Below, piece after piece: positions 6,747-10,478 of a DNA stretch of 10,478 bases. How positions within the stretch are numbered: position 1 is the first letter of the stretch; each line of letters starts with the position of its first letter. This DNA comes from an uncultured Bacilli bacterium (GTDB lineage: Bacteria > Bacillota_I > Bacilli_A > RF39 > UBA660), in the NCBI GenBank assembly GCA_948629335.1, contig CAPHZB010000050.1, positions 1 through 10,478 of the forward strand, in the 5' to 3' direction. Below the pieces are notes generated by a model. That model was not told where the DNA came from. It did not search any database and saw nothing but the letters and a program-made list of their open reading frames with translations. A program made the position numbers and the translations under genes.

Positions 6747-7419
6747 ATTTAGAAATATCCTTTAATTTATAAATGCAATCTGGTTCTAGTTCTGGAGTTG
6801 ATAGGGTATAATAAAACAAATAACTTTTTCGAATACGCACTATATCTAATGAGGAATAGGTATTTATTAACATGAAAATATCAAACAAATCTTTTATAGA
6901 AGTTCTTTCAAATAAGGATTTTAACTTCATTCCAATTAATTCTTCTAAATTTAAAAGACATATTTTAGCATGTTCTAAATCTTCTTTTTCTACTACACAA
7001 TCTGGATATAAATGTCTTCCCATTGAATAATTGATATCCATTTTTATATAATCTAAATTTCCTTTTCTATTAAAATATGGATAGCGTAGAGAATCTAGAC
7101 TATAGGAATATCTACTTTTTGTGCTTCTATCATTATAATCTAGCATTCTCATAATTGCATTCATGTTTTCAAGTACTTTTTTTTCTTCTTTTGTATGTTC
7201 TATTTCTTTTGTTTTAAAATCAATATCTATATCTAAGAATAATCGCTTTAAATCAGGAAGGTAAAAAGAAACCGCACTCCCTCCCCGTAACACAAAACAC
7301 TCTTTTAAAGATTCGTTATTATAAATTTCTGAAAGAATCTGTAATAATCGAAATGTTGTTTCTAAATAATTACTAATAATTTTAGGATATCTTTCTTCAA
7401 ATTGTTCTAATGTATACAA
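6736..7419 (-). CDS. AbiEii/AbiGii-type nucleotidyltransferase, N-terminal part, probably frameshifted
   Basis: This 227-residue protein shows the nucleotidyltransferase-fold signature: FVLRGGSAVSFYL at 42-54, then LDIDIDF at 62-68 with the acidic residues of the metal site, and DIN at 128-130. The segment LKSLFERTSIKDLFD at 166-180 matches the K...R...KDlfD helix of the family. AbiEii toxins act in type IV toxin-antitoxin and phage-abortive systems by transferring nucleotides, and related MenT toxins modify tRNA. It begins at TTG 7419, supported by AAAAGGGG eight bases upstream and a stop codon just above. The frame closes at 6736 without the family's usual C-terminus, which continues in the overlapping frame 6746-6498. 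No AbiEi-type antitoxin lies upstream: the next 127 bases are a divergent promoter region and then gerQ. The gene is either an inactive remnant, an orphan enzyme, or affected by a sequencing error. Confidence 0.8.
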   Translation of the reverse strand: MYTLEQFEERYPKIISNYLETTFRLLQILSEIYNNESLKECFVLRGGSAVSFYLPDLKRLFLDIDIDFKTKEIEHTKEEKKVLENMNAIMRMLDYNDRSTKSRYSYSLDSLRYPYFNRKGNLDYIKMDINYSMGRHLYPDCVVEKEDLEHAKICLLNLEELIGMKLKSLFERTSIKDLFDIFMLINTYSSLDIVRIRKSYLFYYTLSTPELEPDCIYKLKDISKYAC

Positions 7420-7445
7420 ATCACATTCCCCTTTTCATGGCAGGT

Positions 7446-7454
7446 ATTATACCA
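7446..7454 (-). promoter_or_regulatory. Extended -10 promoter for the AbiEii-like gene
   Basis: The minus strand reads TGGTATAAT, a perfect -10 with TGn extension, about 26 bases before the TTG start. The -35 region is weak. It is divergent from the gerQ promoter within the shared gap 7420-7546. Confidence 0.6.
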
Positions 7455-7497
7455 ATTGTCTTAAAAAATATAAATGCTAATATTTTTCATTTTTTAA

Positions 7498-7524
7498 CAT
7501 ATTTTTTATCTTCTTAAATATAGT
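7498..7524 (+). promoter_or_regulatory. Candidate mother-cell (sigma E-type) promoter of gerQ
   Basis: CATATT at 7498-7503 and AATATAGT at 7517-7524 have the same geometry (19 bases from first base to first base) as the elements before yabP. They loosely resemble sigma E boxes (-35 ending ATATT, -10 CATAnnnT). The match is imperfect in a very A+T-rich region. The known mother-cell expression of gerQ in Bacillus supports the call. Confidence 0.35.
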
Positions 7525-7546
7525 TTTATAGAGAGGATGATGATAT

Positions 7547-7903
7547 TTGAATAACAATAATTATTTTGGAAAGCCTATTTTTCCAGGAACACCTTTATAT
7601 TCAGGAAGTACTCCTGTTCCTAACCAAACAACACAAATGGCCCTTCCAGTAGAACAATCTTATATTGAAAATATATTAAGATTAAATAAGGGAAAAAATA
7701 TTCGTGTACATATGACTTTCCCAGATTCGACAGAATTCCGTGATCGAGAATTTTCAGGAATCATTGAACAATCAGGAAGAGATCATATTATTCTAAGGGA
7801 CCCTAAAACAGGAACATGGGAACTTTTACTTATGATTTATGTTGACTTTATTACCTTTGATGAAGAAATCAATTATAGTGAAGAATTTGTACCAAATAAC
7901 TAG
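7547..7903 (+). CDS. gerQ: Spore coat protein GerQ
   Basis: This 118-residue protein carries the conserved GerQ core over its last three quarters. SYIENILRLNKGK lies at 39-51, GRDHIILRDPKTG at 78-90 and LLLMIYVDFITFDEEI at 93-108, closely matching Bacillus GerQ as I recall it. GerQ is an inner spore-coat protein made in the mother cell; it is needed to place the cortex hydrolase CwlJ and so for germination. In Bacillus it is cross-linked by transglutaminase through N-terminal lysines. This version is shorter than the Bacillus protein (about 180 residues). Its Asn-rich start and Pro/Gly/Thr-rich leader contain a single lysine (K9) before the core. The start is TTG at 7547: a stop codon lies two codons upstream in frame, and GAGAGG is present about ten bases away. 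lemA follows on the same strand 46 bases on, with its own promoter. Confidence 0.93.
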   Translation: MNNNNYFGKPIFPGTPLYSGSTPVPNQTTQMALPVEQSYIENILRLNKGKNIRVHMTFPDSTEFRDREFSGIIEQSGRDHIILRDPKTGTWELLLMIYVDFITFDEEINYSEEFVPNN

Positions 7904-7937
7904 TATTTTCAAATTTTGTTTGTTATAATGATACTAG
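7900..7937. repeat. Inverted repeat CTAGTAT/ATACTAG around the lemA -10
   Basis: CTAGTAT (7900-7906, containing the gerQ stop codon) and ATACTAG (7931-7937) are perfect 7 bp arms, 24 bases apart. They bracket the lemA -10 box. The right arm sits near the expected transcription start. This could be an operator pair or a loose hairpin at the end of gerQ mRNA, though there is no T tract as in a standard terminator. Confidence 0.4.
7921..7929 (+). promoter_or_regulatory. Extended -10 promoter for lemA
   Basis: TGTTATAAT is a perfect -10 with TGn extension, 20 bases before the ATG. No good -35 is visible at 16-18 bases upstream. Confidence 0.6.
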
Positions 7938-7949
7938 GGTGGATAAGAT

Positions 7950-8513
7950 ATGTTAGTATTTGTATATTTGTTAGTAACTTTTATTTTGGCTTGTGTTTTC
8001 TTAATTTGCTATATTTGTATGTATAATTATTACCAAACTTACATTATTCGCATTAACGAATCAGAAGCTTTTATTGATACGACACTTCGCAAAAGATTCG
8101 ATTTGTTAAATAAGTCTATTGGCATCATTGAAGCAAATAGAAAAGATAAAGCAAAAGGGAAAGAAGACGAACCTATTTTAAAATCAATTGTAAATTTAAA
8201 ATCACAAAAACTTTCTAATTTTGAACTAGATCGCATTTTATATGATGGAATTAATGAATTTCAAAGATATAAAGATGAAATTCCTTCTTTAATGGAAAAT
8301 GAATCTTTTCTAAAAATTGATTTAGCGCTTTTTGAATCAGAATCAGAAATTGTTTCTGCTAGAAAGTATTACAATGATATTATTACAGATTACAATAAAT
8401 TGGTTCGAAATTTTCCTTCTAATATAGTTGCTAAAATATGCAATTATAAAGTTAAAACATATTATGACGGAAAAGATATGACTGATGATGATATACAAGA
8501 TTTTAAATTATAA
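7950..8513 (+). CDS. lemA: LemA family membrane protein
   Basis: This 187-residue protein has one N-terminal membrane helix (about 3-27) followed by a helical domain of LemA type. The clearest family signature is ARKYYNDIITDYNKLVRNFP at 137-156, followed by SNIVA; LemA proteins typically end with 'YN..v..YN.....FP.n..A'. The early segment INESEAFIDTTLRKRFDLL (35-53) corresponds to the first LemA helix. The family's usual N-terminal 'QL.RR.DL.PNL' is degenerate here (TLRKRFDLLNKS). Most of the protein should lie on one face of the membrane as a long helical bundle. Its cellular role is not established in any organism I can cite from the sequence. The ATG at 7950 has a strong AGGGTGGAT Shine-Dalgarno sequence. 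It ends at a strong terminator shared with the convergent divIC-like gene. Confidence 0.88.
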   Translation: MLVFVYLLVTFILACVFLICYICMYNYYQTYIIRINESEAFIDTTLRKRFDLLNKSIGIIEANRKDKAKGKEDEPILKSIVNLKSQKLSNFELDRILYDGINEFQRYKDEIPSLMENESFLKIDLALFESESEIVSARKYYNDIITDYNKLVRNFPSNIVAKICNYKVKTYYDGKDMTDDDIQDFKL

Positions 8514-8524
8514 TGTTTTTTAAC

Positions 8525-8569
8525 AAAAAAGATGAACTTTTAATAAGCAAAAATGTTCATCTTTTTTTT
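8525..8569. terminator. Bidirectional terminator between lemA and the divIC-like gene
   Basis: A perfect 13 bp stem, AAAAAAGATGAAC (8525-8537) paired with GTTCATCTTTTTT (8555-8567), closes a 17-base loop. T tracts follow on both strands. The stop codon and last codons (KKR) of the minus-strand divIC-like gene lie inside the right arm, so coding sequence and terminator overlap. Confidence 0.9.
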
Positions 8570-8979
8570 GTTTTATGGATAAAAAGATATACGATAATGA
8601 TGAAAAGAAAGATACTACAGATAATAGGAATAAGATAAGAAGAATTTTCTTCTTCTTCTACTTCTTTTTTTTCTTGTTTCTTCTCTTCTTTCGTTTGAAT
8701 AACAAGTTCTCCATCTTTTGAATAATGATAATTTTCTCTTGCATAACGAGCTAAATAATCAGGATTTTGAAATTTTTCAATATCTGTTTGCAGATTATCT
8801 TCTTCCTCTTTTAATACTTCTAATTCATTAAGTAATTCTTGTTCTTCCTTTTTTAAACTATAAATTTTATAAACATAATAGGAAAAACTTGTCAATGTAT
8901 AAGTAATAACTACTAATGTTACTGGTATTAAAATAAATAACCTATGTTTTGTAGATTTACGTACCCTTTTCTTTTCCAT
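8557..8979 (-). CDS. divIC: DivIC/FtsB-type septum formation protein with an extra C-terminal membrane segment
   Basis: This 140-residue protein has a basic N-terminus, a membrane helix (about 14-37), a short coiled coil (about 41-70, rich in Leu/Glu/Lys) and the DivIC/FtsB signature NPDYLARYARENYHYSKDGE at 72-91. DivIC is a bitopic subunit of the divisome that works with FtsL and DivIB outside the membrane at the septum. Unusually, a charged linker (97-112, KEEKKQEKKEVEEEE) leads to a second strongly hydrophobic segment (115-134) and a basic tail (HKTKKR). That would return the C-terminus to the cytoplasm; typical DivIC ends outside. The gene lies directly after yabP and yabQ, as in Bacillus, which supports DivIC over a generic FtsB/FtsL assignment. 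The ATG at 8979 has GGTG five bases upstream. The TGA stop lies in the terminator stem. Confidence 0.85.
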   Translation of the reverse strand: MEKKRVRKSTKHRLFILIPVTLVVITYTLTSFSYYVYKIYSLKKEEQELLNELEVLKEEEDNLQTDIEKFQNPDYLARYARENYHYSKDGELVIQTKEEKKQEKKEVEEEENSSYLIPIICSIFLFIIIVYLFIHKTKKR

Positions 8980-9002
8980 ATTTTCACCATCTTCATTATA
9001 TA

Positions 9003-9275
9003 TTACTTTCTTAACTTTGTAAATAAAGAGTAAGTAAGTATACAGGAGATAAATGTCAAACCAATAGAATATGGATGAAGTATTCCATGATTTGCTCTTT
9101 CTAAAACTAAATAGTATAAAAAAGAAAAAAGAAGCGTAAAAAAAAGAGTCAACGGATAACTTATATATTTCTTTTTATAATATAGATATTTTCTTAAAAA
9201 TAAGTAACTTAATTCATAAAAAATGCCAAATAAGAAGGAATAAAGTAAGGTAATAATTTGAATATCTAATTTCAT
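9003..9275 (-). CDS. yabQ: Spore cortex biosynthesis protein YabQ, short form
   Basis: This 90-residue protein is almost wholly hydrophobic, with three predicted membrane helices (about 5-27, 38-58 and 66-86) and basic loops (KYLYYKKK, KLRK). In Bacillus, YabQ sits in the outer forespore membrane during sporulation and is required for cortex peptidoglycan. Identification rests on the N-terminal pattern (FLFGIFYELSYLFLRK) and on its place between yabP and divIC. It is less than half the length of Bacillus YabQ (about 210 residues) and corresponds to the N-terminal core. Its ATG shares one base with the yabP stop (TAATG), indicating translational coupling. divIC begins 23 bases downstream. Confidence 0.82.
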   Translation of the reverse strand: MKLDIQIITLLYSFLFGIFYELSYLFLRKYLYYKKKYISYPLTLFFTLLFSFLYYLVLERANHGILHPYSIGLTFISCILTYSLFTKLRK

Positions 9276-9565
9276 TATTTAAAAAGTTTACTAATAAGAC
9301 TTTCTTCTTTTTCCTTTTTGTTGGCACTTTCCATATAAGTCAAACTATTCACTTTTCCTTTTATAGAAACATTTCCCTGATAGGTATCTAATTTAATGAT
9401 TTCAAGTTCAGAACCTTTAATTACAATATATCCCATAATTGTTTCAAGTAAAAATTCTTCATTATCAAAACTATCAATTTTTTTTACACCACTTAATATA
9501 ATGCTTTTACGTTCACTAATACTAATTGTATGGCTAGAACCAACAATCATATTCTCCTTGTCCAT
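9275..9565 (-). CDS. yabP: Sporulation protein YabP
   Basis: This 96-residue protein is close to the usual YabP length of about 100. The family core spans about 16-80: SERKSIILSGVKKIDSFDNE, then LLETIMGYIVIKG, LEIIKLDTYQG and VSIKGKVNSLTYME. This beta-rich domain is related to YqfC-type spore proteins. YabP is made in the mother cell and is linked to spore cortex formation with YabQ; in Bacillus its loss gives little phenotype. The ATG at 9565 has AGGTGAT seven bases upstream; an internal ATG at 9550 is less well placed. The Lys/Glu-rich C-terminus (NKKEKEE) is followed by a short hydrophobic end. It heads the yabP-yabQ-divIC operon, and a sigma E-like promoter precedes it. Confidence 0.93.
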   Translation of the reverse strand: MDKENMIVGSSHTISISERKSIILSGVKKIDSFDNEEFLLETIMGYIVIKGSELEIIKLDTYQGNVSIKGKVNSLTYMESANKKEKEESLISKLFK

Positions 9566-9582
9566 TTCTTATCACCTAAGAA

Positions 9583-9609
9583 AGTATATGCTTGATATAT
9601 TAAATTATG
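9583..9609 (-). promoter_or_regulatory. Candidate sigma E-type promoter of the yabP operon
   Basis: On the minus strand CATAAT (from 9609) and CATATACT (9590-9583) are separated by 13 bases. CATATACT is close to the sigma E -10 (CATAnnnT). The -10 ends about 17 bases before the ATG. The known mother-cell transcription of yabP in Bacillus supports the call; the -35 is only a partial match. Confidence 0.45.
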
Positions 9610-9652
9610 AATGAGAAATAGGATTTAACCATGAATGGATACAAATGGAACG

Positions 9653-9688
9653 AAAAAAGTTCTGTAAAATTGGTTTATAGAACTTTTT
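9653..9688 (-). terminator. Terminator of the right-edge cysteine-tract gene
   Basis: A perfect 10 bp stem, AAAAAGTTCT (9654-9663) paired with AGAACTTTTT (9679-9688), closes a 15-base loop. On the minus strand it ends in a T6 run, about 27 bases after the stop codon of the gene at 9715. It insulates the yabP operon from that gene. A plus-strand T5 suggests it may work in both directions, although no plus-strand gene needs it. Confidence 0.85.
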
Positions 9689-9714
9689 ATATTGTTTATT
9701 TTAAATCATCTATT

Positions 9715-10478
9715 TTATTTGTACTTAACTAATCCTGTTAAGTATAAACCTGTTTCACCATTCCTAAATGCACCAGTTCCATCAAGAAGTATTTCTACCT
9801 TTAACCTATTTCCAGTAATACTTCCGTAAACCTTAACTGAATCTGAATAACTACTTCCAAAACTTGAACCAGTACGACCAACTGCTAGACTAGGCGTCCA
9901 AGCTTCCTTACTCGCAAATTTTGCTATGAAGCCTGGTGATGAACCTCTTGTAGTTACTTCCGCCATAAACATATCTACACTATTTATCGAAACTCCAAGA
10001 TCCAAATAGTATGTATATTTTTTTTGTCCAGTCGTAGATGTCGAAACACCGCACTCTGAACAATTAACAGAGGCACTACTAAATGATACCACTTTCCATT
10101 CAGGACAACTTGGACAACAAGAATTACAACTAGGACATGATGGACAACAAGAAGAACAACTAGAATATCCTGTAGTTCCTGTCCCTGTTATTCCTGCTAC
10201 CGTCTGACCCTTGACTATTTTATCTGCCGTTAATCCTATCGCGCTTGCTAAATCTGACTTTGAAGCTGATACCTCTGATCCCCAAGGTAACCCTCCATAG
10301 TACCCTGGCGGCATTCTATAGTATACCCTGCCATCATCAGAAGAAATTATTCCAGTAGTCTCAGTTCTTTCATATACTGGTATCGTTCCACTTACTCCTG
10401 CTATTGTTGTCCCTTGCAATAGTTTATCTCCTGTTATTCCATATAACTTCGCTACCTCTGTAGTTGGTATATGTGTGT
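9715..10478 (-). CDS. Repeat protein with an eight-cysteine tract, partial (5' end off the window)
   Basis: The frame is open to the right edge, so only the C-terminal 254 residues or so are present; the apparent TTG start at 10419 is internal. Two copies of a 24-residue motif appear 68 residues apart (10384-10455 and 10180-10251): 'GITGDKLLQGTTIAGVSGT' and 'GLTADKIVKGQTVAGITGT'. Such repeats recall phage tail and other extracellular fibre-like proteins of Firmicutes. Between the copies is an aromatic, Gly-rich stretch (MPPGYYGGLPWGS). Right after the second copy come eight Cys in 18 residues, CxxCCxxCxxCxxCCxxC (10105-10158). A CSEC pair and a Ser/Gly-rich, probably beta-sheet C-terminal domain follow, ending GLYLTGLVKYK. 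No sorting signal or C-terminal membrane helix is seen, so any anchor must be upstream. A phage structural origin is possible but no phage genes are adjacent. Function unknown. Confidence 0.75.
   Translation of the reverse strand, partial: THIPTTEVAKLYGITGDKLLQGTTIAGVSGTIPVYERTETTGIISSDDGRVYYRMPPGYYGGLPWGSEVSASKSDLASAIGLTADKIVKGQTVAGITGTGTTGYSSCSSCCPSCPSCNSCCPSCPEWKVVSFSSASVNCSECGVSTSTTGQKKYTYYLDLGVSINSVDMFMAEVTTRGSSPGFIAKFASKEAWTPSLAVGRTGSSFGSSYSDSVKVYGSITGNRLKVEILLDGTGAFRNGETGLYLTGLVKYK

Noticed and set aside
8039..8236. Minus-strand 65-codon open frame inside lemA, and a similar plus-strand frame at 9396-9614 over yabP
   Set aside because: Both are antisense to well-supported genes, with no start signal or domain.

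Overview
The window is strongly A+T-rich and uses the standard stop codons; TGA ends the divIC-like gene inside a terminator stem. It encodes several proteins typical of endospore-forming Bacillota: a GerQ-type coat protein, YabP, YabQ and a DivIC-type division protein in the Bacillus-like order yabP-yabQ-divIC. Purine-rich Shine-Dalgarno sites, frequent TTG starts and an NPKTG cell-wall sorting signal point the same way. The likely source is a low-GC, spore-forming, probably gut-associated Firmicute. I cannot name the species from this sequence.

Layout, left to right. Positions 1-177 are non-coding and hold the terminator of the gene that follows. Three minus-strand genes come next: a lone type IV prepilin-like protein (178-600), tex (602-2779) and a Y-family DNA polymerase IV, dinB (2853-4064). 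tex and the prepilin abut and are probably co-transcribed. The dinB promoter carries a LexA-like palindrome between its -35 and -10 boxes. Next, still on the minus strand, is a secreted, sortase-anchored protein with six near-identical 35-residue four-cysteine repeats (4172-5614). It is followed by a stand-alone PduL phosphotransacylase (5845-6420) and an AbiEii-like nucleotidyltransferase that looks broken into two overlapping frames (7419-6736 and 6746-6498). No antitoxin gene is visible next to it.

From 7498 the plus strand carries gerQ (7547-7903) and a LemA-family membrane protein (7950-8513). These converge on the minus-strand yabP-yabQ-divIC cluster (9565-8557) at one shared two-way terminator. 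At the right edge, on the minus strand, is the C-terminal part of a large protein with 'ITxDKxxxGxTxAGxxGT' repeats and an 18-residue tract holding eight cysteines (9715 to the edge).

The genes do not form one pathway. The themes are sporulation and germination (gerQ, yabP, yabQ, with a shared mother-cell-type promoter architecture), division (divIC-like), genome maintenance (dinB, tex), acyl-phosphate metabolism (pduL) and the cell surface (prepilin, two cysteine-rich proteins). The items most worth a second look are the two cysteine-rich surface proteins, the divIC-like protein with an extra C-terminal membrane segment, the split AbiEii gene, and the SOS-like operator of dinB. I see no convincing new multi-gene system, no tRNA or rRNA, no CRISPR array and no insertion sequence.
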